Origin: an uncultured Bacilli bacterium | GTDB taxonomy: Bacteria > Bacillota_I > Bacilli_A > ML615J-28 > CAG-698 | Length of the DNA stretch: 64,000 bases | Direction: 5' to 3' | Assembly: GCA_934096585.1 (NCBI GenBank) | Contig: CAKOMG010000003.1 | Span: 145,164 to 209,163, forward strand | Shown: positions 32,807 through 40,646 of the stretch, piece by piece | How the letters are laid out: each line of letters starts with the position of its first letter | How positions within the stretch are numbered: the stretch's first letter is position 1 | Notes under the pieces: generated by a model | Database searches by the model: none | Told to the model about the DNA's origin: nothing | The model's input: only the letters and a program-made list of their open reading frames with translations | Position numbers and translations under genes: made by a program

Positions 32807-34615
32807 TTAGTCAGTATAATCAGCATCTACAGCGCCGTCACCATCACTAGTTCCACCGCCATTATTGTTATTGTTATGTGCTTGTTGAGCTTTTTGATAA
32901 GCTTTTATAGCAACATTTTGACTAGCTTTTTCTAATGCTTCCTTCTTAGCTTTGATATCATCTAGGTTAGAGCCTTTTAAAGCTTCCTCTAATTCTTTAG
33001 ATTTAGCTTCAATATCATTCTTTTCTTCTTCAGTAACTTCAGATCCTAAATCTGTAACAGCCTTTTTAGCAGCAAAGATAATTTGTTCACTTTCATTTCT
33101 TAAATCTGCTTCTTCCTTACGTTTCTTATCTGCTTCAGCATTTTCTTCAGCTTCTTTGATCATTTTATCAATTTCGGCTTCACTTAATCCTGAACCACTT
33201 TGAATTGTAATGTTTTGACTCTTTCCAGTACCTAAATCTTTAGCACTTACATTGAAGATACCATTAGCATCAATATCAAATTTAACTTCGATTTGAGGAA
33301 CACCACGAGGTGCAGCTGGAATATCACCTAATTGGAATCTACCTAATGTTTTGTTATCAGCAGCCATTGGTCTTTCACCTTGTAAAACATGAATATCAAC
33401 AGCAGGTTGATTATCAACAGCAGTTGAGAATATTTGTGATTTTGATGTTGGGATAGTAGTATTTCTATCGATTAACTTAGTAAATACACCACCTAATGTC
33501 TCAATACCTAATGATAATGGTGTAACATCAAGTAATAATACATCTTTTACATCACCCATTAATACACCACCTTGAATTGCAGCACCCATAGCAACAACTT
33601 CATCAGGGTTAACACTCTTATTAGGTTCTTTTCCTAATTCTTTCTTAACTAATTCTTGAACAGCAGGAATTCTTGTTGAACCACCAACTAACAATACTTC
33701 ATCAATATCTCTTGGAGTCATCTTAGCATCAGTTAAAGCACGTCTAACTGGTCCAACGCATCTTTCAACTAAATGATGAGTTAATTCATCAAATTTTGCT
33801 CTAGTAAGAGATGTATTTAAATGTAATGGACCATTAACTCCCATTGAAATAAATGGTAAACTAATTTCTGCTTTTGTAATACCTGATAACTCTTTCTTAG
33901 CTTTTTCAGCAGCATCTTTTAATCTTTGTAAAGCCATTTTATCTTTACTTAAATCAACGCCTTCTTGTTTCTTGAATTCATCAATTAACCAATTCATAAT
34001 AACTTCATCAAAGTCATCACCACCAAGTTTATTATCACCAGCAGTTGCAATTACTTCAAATGTTCCATCAGCTAATTGTAAAATAGAAACATCAAATGTA
34101 CCACCACCAAGGTCAAATACTAAAACTGTATGTTCTTTATCTGTCTTATCAATACCATATGCTAATGCAGCAGCAGTTGGTTCATTGATGATACGTTTAA
34201 CTTCTAGACCAGCAATTCTACCAGCATCTTTTGTAGCTTGACGTTGTGCATCATTAAAATATGCGGGAACTGTAATAACAGCCTCAGTAACTTTTTCACC
34301 TAAATATGCTTCAGCAGTGGCCTTTAAGTTTTGAAGAATCATAGCACTAATTTCTTGTGGTGTATAATTTTTACCATTAACACTAACAGTTTCTTTAGTA
34401 CCCATTTTTCTCTTAATAGATGAAATAGTATTTAAATTAGTAATTGCTTGACGTTTTGCAATTGCACCTACTTGAATTTCACCATCTTTAAAAGCAACTA
34501 CAGATGGAGTAGTTCTATCTCCTTCAGCATTTGGAATAACCTTTGGTTCTCCACCTTCCATAACAGCGACACATGAATTTGTTGTACCTAAATCAATACC
34601 TATAATTTTACTCAT
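32807..34615 (-). CDS. dnaK: Chaperone protein DnaK
   Basis: Hsp70 chaperone. The 602-residue protein has IGIDLGTTNSCVAV at the N-terminus, the DLGGGTFDVSIL phosphate motif, VLLVGGSTRIPAVQ, the interdomain linker VLLLDVTPLSLGIETLG and a Gly/Asn-rich tail ending DADYTD. It overlaps grpE by 8 bp and is transcribed from the CIRCE-controlled promoter upstream of hrcA. Confidence 0.98.
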   Translation of the reverse strand: MSKIIGIDLGTTNSCVAVMEGGEPKVIPNAEGDRTTPSVVAFKDGEIQVGAIAKRQAITNLNTISSIKRKMGTKETVSVNGKNYTPQEISAMILQNLKATAEAYLGEKVTEAVITVPAYFNDAQRQATKDAGRIAGLEVKRIINEPTAAALAYGIDKTDKEHTVLVFDLGGGTFDVSILQLADGTFEVIATAGDNKLGGDDFDEVIMNWLIDEFKKQEGVDLSKDKMALQRLKDAAEKAKKELSGITKAEISLPFISMGVNGPLHLNTSLTRAKFDELTHHLVERCVGPVRRALTDAKMTPRDIDEVLLVGGSTRIPAVQELVKKELGKEPNKSVNPDEVVAMGAAIQGGVLMGDVKDVLLLDVTPLSLGIETLGGVFTKLIDRNTTIPTSKSQIFSTAVDNQPAVDIHVLQGERPMAADNKTLGRFQLGDIPAAPRGVPQIEVKFDIDANGIFNVSAKDLGTGKSQNITIQSGSGLSEAEIDKMIKEAEENAEADKKRKEEADLRNESEQIIFAAKKAVTDLGSEVTEEEKNDIEAKSKELEEALKGSNLDDIKAKKEALEKASQNVAIKAYQKAQQAHNNNNNGGGTSDGDGAVDADYTD

Positions 34616-35207
34616 TATTTTTTACCTCTTTTTTGTTTACTTTTACTAATGTAGGACGTAATACTCTGTCCTTGTATATATAGCCGCCTTTTAATTCGGC
34701 TAAAATTGCATTTTCCTCATATTCTTCATTCCATTCAGTTTGAAGAGCATGATGATATTTAGGATCCATTGGATCACCGACCTTAATAACAATTTTTTTA
34801 ACTCCTTCTTCAGTTAGAATTTGTTTAAAATTATTATTAATCATTTCAAATCCTATTAAAAAGTTTTTTAAAACAGGATCATCCGTTTTCATTTTAACAA
34901 CACTATCAAATAAATCAATTTGATCTACGAACTTTTCTAATAGACTTTGATTAGCATATTTGATAGAACGATTTTTATCTTCTTCTAGATGTTTTTTAAA
35001 ATTGATTTCATTAGCTTTGCATTTTAAAACTTCATTTTTTAAATTCTTAATTTGCTCGTTTAAATCTTCAATTACTTTTCCATTATCTTCTTTATCGTTT
35101 AGATCTTTATCAATTTCTTCAGCTAATGTTTCTTTTGCTTCATCTTCATTAACTAATTCATCTTTTTCTTCTTCGCGATATCGATTGTTCTCGTGTTTCT
35201 TTGACAT
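34608..35207 (-). CDS. grpE: Nucleotide exchange factor GrpE
   Basis: Releases ADP from DnaK. The 199-residue protein has a long charged N-terminal coiled coil and the C-terminal beta-domain motif GDPMDPKYHHALQTEWNEEY and AELKGGYIYKDRVLRPTLVKV. SD AGAGGT precedes the ATG. It lies between hrcA and dnaK in the normal order. Confidence 0.96.
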   Translation of the reverse strand: MSKKHENNRYREEEKDELVNEDEAKETLAEEIDKDLNDKEDNGKVIEDLNEQIKNLKNEVLKCKANEINFKKHLEEDKNRSIKYANQSLLEKFVDQIDLFDSVVKMKTDDPVLKNFLIGFEMINNNFKQILTEEGVKKIVIKVGDPMDPKYHHALQTEWNEEYEENAILAELKGGYIYKDRVLRPTLVKVNKKEVKNNE

Positions 35208-35216
35208 TTTTTACCT

Positions 35217-36224
35217 CTATAACTTTCCTAAATATTTAGCAATATAATCAAGCAAAGGAATAACCTTTTGATATTCCATACGTGTTGGACCAATTACAGC
35301 TATAGCACCTCGTATACCATTATCATTTTGGTAAGGAACTGTTATAACAGTACAATCTTGCATTGCTTTTAATTGATTATCTTTACCAATATTAACTGTA
35401 ATATCTTGATTATTTAAACTAATAAGTTTAAACATATCGTCTTGGTTCATTACATCAAATAAATTTCTAGCTTTTTCAATATCTTGAAATTCAGGGAACT
35501 TCAGTATATTTGTTTGGCCAGACATAAAGAATTTGTCTTGAACCATCTCACTTACAGCTCTTACAAATACACCAACAAGTTCATCATAATATTCGATACT
35601 TCTTTGAATATTATTTTCATTTTGAATTTCTTTTAGTTTTAAATCAATTTGATTAATTGGACAATCATGTAATGTTTCATTTAAAAGTTTAATTACTTTA
35701 TCAATATCTTTAAAATTAATTGAATCAGGAATATAAATCTTTCTACTTTCAACATAACCTTGATCAGTCACCATAACCATCACAGCCGATGACTCAGATA
35801 ATTTAACAATTTGTAAACTTTTTATTCGTGCGTTATATGAACTTCCGCCTAATGCAATAGATGCATAATTAGTAAGTTGTGAAACAAGAGACATTGATTC
35901 TTTAATTGCTTCTTCTCTACTAGTTTCATTTCTTTTAAATATTTCATCAATCATTGGAAATTCTTCTTCATCATTATTTTTTTGGCTTAAAATTTCACTA
36001 ACGTATAATTTATAACCTTTAACAGATGGAACTCTTCCGCTTGATGTATGAGTTTTTAAAAGATATCCTTGTTCTTCTAATGCAGCCATATCGTTACGAA
36101 TAGTTGCAGAAGAATAATCAAATTGTGGTTGTTCAGATAGAGCCTTTGAACCAACTGGTTCTGCTGTTCTAACATATTCTTCAACAATCCATTTTAATAT
36201 GTTAAGTTGTCTCTCGGAAATCAT
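35217..36224 (-). CDS. hrcA: Heat-inducible transcription repressor HrcA
   Basis: Repressor that binds CIRCE and requires GroEL for activity. The winged-helix N-terminus contains ERQLNILKWIVEEYVRTAEP, VGSKAL, SSATIRNDMAALEEQGYL and HTSSGRVPSVKGYK. The C-terminal GAF-like domain contains GIRGAIAVIGPTRMEYQKVI. The ATG at 36224, 6 nt after GAGGTG, gives MISERQ, the usual start. An in-frame ATG at 36248 would place the CIRCE arm inside the coding region. Two CIRCE copies at the promoter indicate autoregulation of the whole operon. Confidence 0.96.
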   Translation of the reverse strand: MISERQLNILKWIVEEYVRTAEPVGSKALSEQPQFDYSSATIRNDMAALEEQGYLLKTHTSSGRVPSVKGYKLYVSEILSQKNNDEEEFPMIDEIFKRNETSREEAIKESMSLVSQLTNYASIALGGSSYNARIKSLQIVKLSESSAVMVMVTDQGYVESRKIYIPDSINFKDIDKVIKLLNETLHDCPINQIDLKLKEIQNENNIQRSIEYYDELVGVFVRAVSEMVQDKFFMSGQTNILKFPEFQDIEKARNLFDVMNQDDMFKLISLNNQDITVNIGKDNQLKAMQDCTVITVPYQNDNGIRGAIAVIGPTRMEYQKVIPLLDYIAKYLGKL

Positions 36225-36237
36225 TTCATTCACCTCT

Positions 36238-36264
36238 TTAGCACTCATTTACTTTATATGCTAA
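36238..36264. promoter_or_regulatory. CIRCE operator, start-proximal copy (one degenerate arm)
   Basis: TTAGCACTC (36238-36246), N9, ATATGCTAA (36256-36264). The first arm is perfect against the TTAGCACTC-N9-GAGTGCTAA consensus; the second differs at three positions. It covers the predicted transcription start and abuts the -10 hexamer. Confidence 0.85.
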
Positions 36265-36265
36265 T

Positions 36266-36294
36266 ATTATACTACAATATATTAGCACTGTCAA
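36266..36294 (-). promoter_or_regulatory. Consensus sigma-A promoter of hrcA-grpE-dnaK-dnaJ
   Basis: A perfect -35 TTGACA (36294-36289), a 17-bp spacer and a perfect -10 TATAAT (36271-36266) on the minus strand. Such a strong promoter is expected for a repressor-controlled heat-shock operon. Confidence 0.9.
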
Positions 36295-36308
36295 TAGTTT
36301 AGTGCTAA
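36282..36308. promoter_or_regulatory. CIRCE operator, distal copy overlapping the -35
   Basis: TTAGCACTG (36282-36290), N9, TAGTGCTAA (36300-36308), with one mismatch per arm from consensus. The -35 hexamer lies across one arm and the spacer. Confidence 0.9.
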
Positions 36309-36404
36309 TTTTTTAAAATTATTCGTGAAAATGTTTACAGAATATATCCTACTAATTATTAACTACAAATAATTCTTTCCTAAAAAAGATATTATTTTAT
36401 AAAT

Positions 36405-36440
36405 TAAAAATGATTTTGATAGATTAACTATCAAAATCAT
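36405..36440 (-). terminator. Terminator of the ymxH-MBL hydrolase unit, containing the stop codon
   Basis: A 13-bp perfect stem, ATGATTTTGATAG and its complement (36410-36422 with 36428-36440), with a 5-nt loop and TTTTT on the minus strand. The TGA of the MBL gene (36439-36437) is inside the stem. The remaining 36309-36404 is AT-rich with nothing recognised. Confidence 0.75.
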
Positions 36441-37066
36441 TTTATCATTTCATTAAACATAAGATTATTTTTCAGTTCATCACCTATTGTAGTAGCTCTA
36501 TCATGTCCAGGATAAACAATATAATCTCTATTTAAAGATGCAATTTTTTTCAAACTATTACTTAAAGATAAACTATTTCCTGAATATAAATCACTTCTAC
36601 CAATAGATCGATAGAATAAAGTATCACCAGTAAAAAGAATATTATCACTCTTTATTAAATAGGAAACTGAGCAAGATGAATGACCAGGTGTATATAACAC
36701 TGAAATAGTAACATCATTAATATTAATACAATCATTATCCTTTATACAAGTAAAAATTGATTTATCTAAATCAATGTTAAGTGCTTTACCAAATAAAGAA
36801 GAAAGGTTTAAACTGTCATTAAAAATTTTCTCAATTGCATTTTTATGGCAAAATATTTTTGGTTTATAAATCTTATAAACTTCTTCTAAATAATAAATAT
36901 GATCAAAGTGAGCATGTGTTATTAAAACATTGTCTACTCTTATGATTCCATATTTTGATAATTCTTTAACACTTATACAAGGATCAATAATTATAGTGTA
37001 GTTATTCACTTTAATAATATAACAATTTGCATCTAGTACCTGTGAATTTAAACACCTAATATTCAT
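36437..37066 (-). CDS. MBL-fold metallo-hydrolase (glyoxalase II-like)
   Basis: The 209-residue protein has the metallo-beta-lactamase metal motifs: HAHFDHI, His in LYTPGHSSCSVSYL, Asp in ILFTGDTLFYRSIGR and the terminal YPGHD. The RSDLYSGN segment and overall order match the YqgX/YcbL class of hydroxyacylglutathione-hydrolase-like enzymes. The true thioester substrate in this lineage is unknown. It follows ymxH by 8 bp and is probably cotranscribed with it. Confidence 0.9.
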   Translation of the reverse strand: MNIRCLNSQVLDANCYIIKVNNYTIIIDPCISVKELSKYGIIRVDNVLITHAHFDHIYYLEEVYKIYKPKIFCHKNAIEKIFNDSLNLSSLFGKALNIDLDKSIFTCIKDNDCININDVTISVLYTPGHSSCSVSYLIKSDNILFTGDTLFYRSIGRSDLYSGNSLSLSNSLKKIASLNRDYIVYPGHDRATTIGDELKNNLMFNEMIK

Positions 37067-37074
37067 ACTTTTAT

Positions 37075-37299
37075 TTAGTTATAATTAACAATTATAACTT
37101 CTCCTCCAAGTTTAATAATTTTATCCCATGTGATTTTAATCTTATTACTGCCAATACCTAAAAAACTTTTATACTTTGAAATAGTTAATTCCTTAATTTT
37201 ACCCGTTTCAAAATCTATTTCGATATCAGTAATTCTTCCAAGTTTATTGCCATCAGTAACATTGACAACATCTCTATTTTGTAAATCTTTTAATTGCAT
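37075..37299 (-). CDS. YlmC/YmxH family PRC-barrel sporulation protein
   Basis: The 74-residue PRC-barrel protein MQLKDLQNRDVVNVTDGNKL continues GRITDIEIDFETGKIKELTI and ends with IKITWDKIIKLGGEVIIV, matching the YlmC/YmxH family of spore formers. The precise role is unknown. The ATG at 37299, after GGGTGAT, is preferred over the in-frame ATG at 37311, which lies in front of that SD. It starts 33 bp after the yqeK-rsfS gene. Confidence 0.85.
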   Translation of the reverse strand: MQLKDLQNRDVVNVTDGNKLGRITDIEIDFETGKIKELTISKYKSFLGIGSNKIKITWDKIIKLGGEVIIVNYN

Positions 37300-37332
37300 A
37301 TTATCACCCATTAAATAATATGCAAAAATTAA

Positions 37333-38253
37333 TTAAATTATTATTTTGTTTTCAACAATAGGTAATGTTGCATATAGTTTATCTAGTGAATATTTATTTC
37401 TATCTTCTTCAGTAAAAATATGTAAAATTATATCTCCTAAATCGATTAAAGTCCATCCTTCAGCAACTTCGCTACCTTTTATTGTAAATTCTTCTCTTAA
37501 GTACGTTAAAGCTGCTTGCATTTGTTTGTTTGATGCACTTGTTGCTACAATCGCATAATCATACAACGGGCTTCTTTCACGCATATCATAAATCATAACA
37601 TCCTTAACTAGGTTTCTATTTATGCATTCTAATACATTTTCAAGTTTATTGTCTCCATCTAATTTTTTATATTTTTTGTAATAACGATAAGCACTTGTAG
37701 TTAAAGGATCAAGTGGTAATCCCCTATCTAATACACATTTAATAGTTTCGTCAAGTATATAGCAAATAGCTCTTTTAATATTTACAAAAGCCAGTTCACG
37801 AGCTCTTTCAAAGGTAATTCCTTTTCTTCCTACTTCGATATAGTCACTAACGAACAATACTTCTTCTAATGGAGTCATATTTTCTTTACCAGTAGTATGA
37901 AATTCAATAGCTGACAAAATCTCTTCATCATGAATATCTAATTCATTCTCAACAACATATCTGCCCAAAATAGCATGCCATATTTTTTTCGGTTTATCAA
38001 TTAAACTTGTATCTAAACTTTTTTCTAGAATCAAATTTTCATATTCATCACGAGTGACAAATTTAGCATAATCATGAATTAATCCAGTCAGTTTAGCTTT
38101 GTCAATATCAATATTTAAATGCAATCTTTCAATTAATTCAACACACATTTTCGAAACATTTAACGAATGCTCATAGCGTTCATACATTTCTTCATCATTT
38201 TTTTCTTTATATTTTTCTAATAATTTGTTTTTATAAAATTCTAAATCAAACAT
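37333..38253 (-). CDS. Fusion of HD-domain YqeK (Ap4A-type phosphohydrolase) and ribosomal silencing factor RsfS
   Basis: Two proteins that are usually separate are one 306-residue frame. Residues 1-190 are YqeK-like: YERYEHSLNVSKMCVEL, the HD motif in TGLIHDYAK, HAILGRYVVE, AIEFHTTGKENMTPLEEVLF and VSDYIEVGRKG. YqeK hydrolyses diadenosine tetraphosphate. Residues about 195-306 are RsfS: DVMIYDMRERSPLYDYAIVA, TSASNKQMQAAL, SEVAEGWTLIDLGDIILHIF. RsfS binds L14 and blocks subunit joining in starvation. No stop, start or slippery site is seen at the junction near 37670. In B. subtilis yqeK and rsfS are adjacent, so fusion by loss of the stop is simple. nadD, aroE and yhbY, normally beside them, are absent here. 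Confidence 0.88.
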   Translation of the reverse strand: MFDLEFYKNKLLEKYKEKNDEEMYERYEHSLNVSKMCVELIERLHLNIDIDKAKLTGLIHDYAKFVTRDEYENLILEKSLDTSLIDKPKKIWHAILGRYVVENELDIHDEEILSAIEFHTTGKENMTPLEEVLFVSDYIEVGRKGITFERARELAFVNIKRAICYILDETIKCVLDRGLPLDPLTTSAYRYYKKYKKLDGDNKLENVLECINRNLVKDVMIYDMRERSPLYDYAIVATSASNKQMQAALTYLREEFTIKGSEVAEGWTLIDLGDIILHIFTEEDRNKYSLDKLYATLPIVENKIII

Positions 38254-39356
38254 TAAATCATTGCCTTTCTTGTAATTACTCTTACATTATTAAAATATTC
38301 AACTTCTAAGTAACAATTGCCAGAAACAGTTAAAAAGCCCAATCCACTAATTGCAATATCTATTTTTGCATCTTTATTTATTTTTACTTTTTTAGTGACA
38401 ATTTTGCCAAGTTTACTTATTTCATCAGCAGTCGGATAAATTAGTACATCAAACTTATGTTCATCATAGAATTTATTTGCATTTTCTAATTTAGTTCGAT
38501 GAATTAGAACATTGTTTGCAAAATGACCAATAAAAGAACTTCTTTCGCCTTCAATGAAATTAATTCTAACAAATCCTTGAATAAACAACGATTGGCCAGG
38601 ATTAAGTTGGAAAGTTTTAGGCTTAACATATTTTTTAGGAGTTATGAATTCTAAAGTTTTCTTATCAACAAAATAAATTAAGTTATTGCGATCAATTAAC
38701 CCAGGAGTATCAATAATATAATTTTTATTATTTAAAGGAATATAAATATTATCCAAAGTTGTATTTAAAGTATTTGACACAGTAATAATATCTTCTTCAC
38801 CTGTATATTTTTCAATTATTTTATTGATAATTGTTGACTTACCAACATTAGTCATTCCAACAAAGTATATATTTCTATTTCCATGTAATTCTATAATCTT
38901 ATCATATAATTTTTCAATATCTTGATTATTAAAAGCAGACATAATCAACATATCTTTCACTTTAATATTTTTTTCTTTTATATGTTTTCTTACATAAGTA
39001 ATTATTTTATTGGAATTAATAGAATTTATATATAAATCAACTTTATTTAACACTAATAAAATATTTTCGCTTTTAAAAATTTTATTAATATTATTTGATA
39101 ATGTTCCTTCCAAATCAAATGCATCAACAATGTAAACAATTAATCCATTATCCTTTTTAATCTTCTCTAAATTAGCTATATAATCACTTAAACTAACATT
39201 TATTTTAGTATCTTTATTATAATGTTTTAAATCAAAGCATCTTTTACAATAAAATGATTTTTTATGTTTTTTTAAAACATTTGGATCAATATAACCTTTT
39301 TTATCTACATCATCAGTCTGAATAGTAGCTCCACAACCAGTACATTTAATATTCAT
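38253..39356 (-). CDS. yqeH: Ribosome biogenesis GTPase YqeH
   Basis: Circularly permuted GTPase needed for 30S assembly. The N-terminal zinc finger is CTGC...CKRC. The G motifs appear in permuted order: G4 LVLNKVDL first, then G1 VGMTNVGKSTIIN, then G3 DTPGL. The C-terminal domain has NPGQSLFIQGFVRINF and ISGLGFLTVSG. 367 residues is standard. Starts inside the yqeG 3' end (11-bp overlap) and its TAA overlaps the next ATG as TAATG. Confidence 0.95.
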   Translation of the reverse strand: MNIKCTGCGATIQTDDVDKKGYIDPNVLKKHKKSFYCKRCFDLKHYNKDTKINVSLSDYIANLEKIKKDNGLIVYIVDAFDLEGTLSNNINKIFKSENILLVLNKVDLYINSINSNKIITYVRKHIKEKNIKVKDMLIMSAFNNQDIEKLYDKIIELHGNRNIYFVGMTNVGKSTIINKIIEKYTGEEDIITVSNTLNTTLDNIYIPLNNKNYIIDTPGLIDRNNLIYFVDKKTLEFITPKKYVKPKTFQLNPGQSLFIQGFVRINFIEGERSSFIGHFANNVLIHRTKLENANKFYDEHKFDVLIYPTADEISKLGKIVTKKVKINKDAKIDIAISGLGFLTVSGNCYLEVEYFNNVRVITRKAMI

Positions 39357-39906
39357 GATTTTCCTCGATTTGCTTATAAATATTTATATCATATTTTTTT
39401 ATTCTTTTAATTACACTTTTTTCCATCTTACGATTATTTTTTGTATACCATTTTTCTGTTCCTTTTTTAATTGGATGCACAAGAATTGAATCAATTCCAC
39501 ATCTATTTGAACCTAAAATATCTGTCATCATTTGATCACCAATTGTAATCACTTCTTTTTTATTTTTTATATTTAATAATTTCAAAGCTTTTTTAAATCC
39601 CTTTTTTAAGGGTTTGGCAGCCATAGTAATGCATTCTATATCAACATCGTTACAAAAGTCACTAACTCTTTTGTTGTGGTTATTAGAAACAACCATTAAA
39701 GTATATCCCATATTTTTTAATTCAGTAATTAAAGATTTCAACTTCTCATCAGCAAAATCAACGTCATAAGAAATTAAAGTATTATCCAAATCAAAAAGAA
39801 TAAATCTTTTTCCATTAGCGTATAATGTAGTAAAGTCAACATCATAGATTGTTTTCACGATTATTGTTGGGATAAATTTCTTAATTTTAAATAAGTAATC
39901 TAACAT
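39346..39906 (-). CDS. yqeG: YqeG family HAD IIIA-type phosphatase
   Basis: HAD phosphatase with motif I FDLDNTLISYD, motif II VVSNNH, the Lys of motif III in AKPLKKGFKKAL and motif IV ITIGDQMMTDILGSNRCG. At 186 residues it matches YqeG, first gene of the yqeG-yqeH block of Bacilli. The physiological substrate is not established. It is divergent from sigK with only 36 bp between start codons, so promoters must extend into the opposite gene. Confidence 0.92.
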   Translation of the reverse strand: MLDYLFKIKKFIPTIIVKTIYDVDFTTLYANGKRFILFDLDNTLISYDVDFADEKLKSLITELKNMGYTLMVVSNNHNKRVSDFCNDVDIECITMAAKPLKKGFKKALKLLNIKNKKEVITIGDQMMTDILGSNRCGIDSILVHPIKKGTEKWYTKNNRKMEKSVIKRIKKYDINIYKQIEENHEY

Positions 39907-39942
39907 AATTGTCCTTTCTATAACCTATTATAAGGAGTGTAA

Positions 39943-40614
39943 ATGTTTAATATTTTATTAATGTTGCTTCCTCTTTTCGGCTCTGTATCAACAGATTCAT
40001 ACCCTGAAATACTAACGCCATCTGAAGAAGAAAAATATTTGAAGTTGTGGGAAAATCACGATGAAAATGCTAGAGCAATTTTAATTGAACACAACTTACG
40101 ATTAGTTGCCCATATTGTAAAAAAATTTGACAATATGAAGGAAGATAGAGATGATTTATTATCTATTGGTGCATTTGGATTAATTAAAGCTGTAGACACA
40201 TATAATTTTAAAGCAAACACAAGACTTGCAACTTATGCATCTCGCTGTATTGAAAATGAGATTCTTATGTATATTCGTAGTAACCGCAAGAAAAAGCAAA
40301 CAGTATGGCTTTATTCCCCTATTGGCACCGATAAAGAAGGAAATGAAATTAGGTTATGCGATGTGATCGAAGATAATTCTCCTTCTATTATGGAAAAACT
40401 ATTAACCGAAGAAAACAGCAAAACTATAAACGAAGCTTTAAAAATCCTTGATGCAAGAGAATTAGAAATTATTTCTAATCGCTATGGTTTTGGATGTCCC
40501 GTTGAAACGCAAAGACAAATTGCGAAAAGATTAAATATTTCTAGAAGTTATGTATCAAGAATTGAAAAGAGAGCCCTCACTAAACTATATTTATATATTA
40601 ATAATCTTAAATAA
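39943..40614 (+). CDS. sigK: RNA polymerase sporulation sigma factor SigK (contiguous, with pro-sequence)
   Basis: Late mother-cell sigma factor. The 223-residue protein has a hydrophobic start, MFNILLMLLPLFGS, matching the pro-sequence removed by SpoIVFB in B. subtilis. Region 2 follows: ARAILIEHNLRLVAHIVKKF, DLLSIGAFGLIKAVDTYNF, RLATYASRCIENEILMYIR. The linker contains PIGTDKEGNEIRLCDVIEDN, and region 4 has AKRLNISRSYVSRIEKRAL. These segments match SigK more closely than SigE. The gene is not interrupted by a skin-type element. SD AAGGAGTG. No convincing promoter is visible in the 36-bp gap to yqeG. Confidence 0.92.
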   Translation: MFNILLMLLPLFGSVSTDSYPEILTPSEEEKYLKLWENHDENARAILIEHNLRLVAHIVKKFDNMKEDRDDLLSIGAFGLIKAVDTYNFKANTRLATYASRCIENEILMYIRSNRKKKQTVWLYSPIGTDKEGNEIRLCDVIEDNSPSIMEKLLTEENSKTINEALKILDARELEIISNRYGFGCPVETQRQIAKRLNISRSYVSRIEKRALTKLYLYINNLK

Positions 40615-40638
40615 AAACCTTACAATTGTAAGGTTTTT
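40613..40638. terminator. Palindromic bidirectional terminator between sigK and the ROK-like gene
   Basis: A perfect 13+13 bp palindrome, AAAAACCTTACAA and its complement, with T-rich flanks on the outgoing plus side. It overlaps the last bases of the sigK stop and lies between two convergent genes. Confidence 0.85.
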
Positions 40639-40646
40639 TAATTATT

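Noticed and set aside
37315..37343. Sigma-E-like promoter (TAATAAT, N14, CATATTAT) before ymxH
   Set aside because: The expected start near 37308 would fall inside the SD; kept only as a weak possibility.
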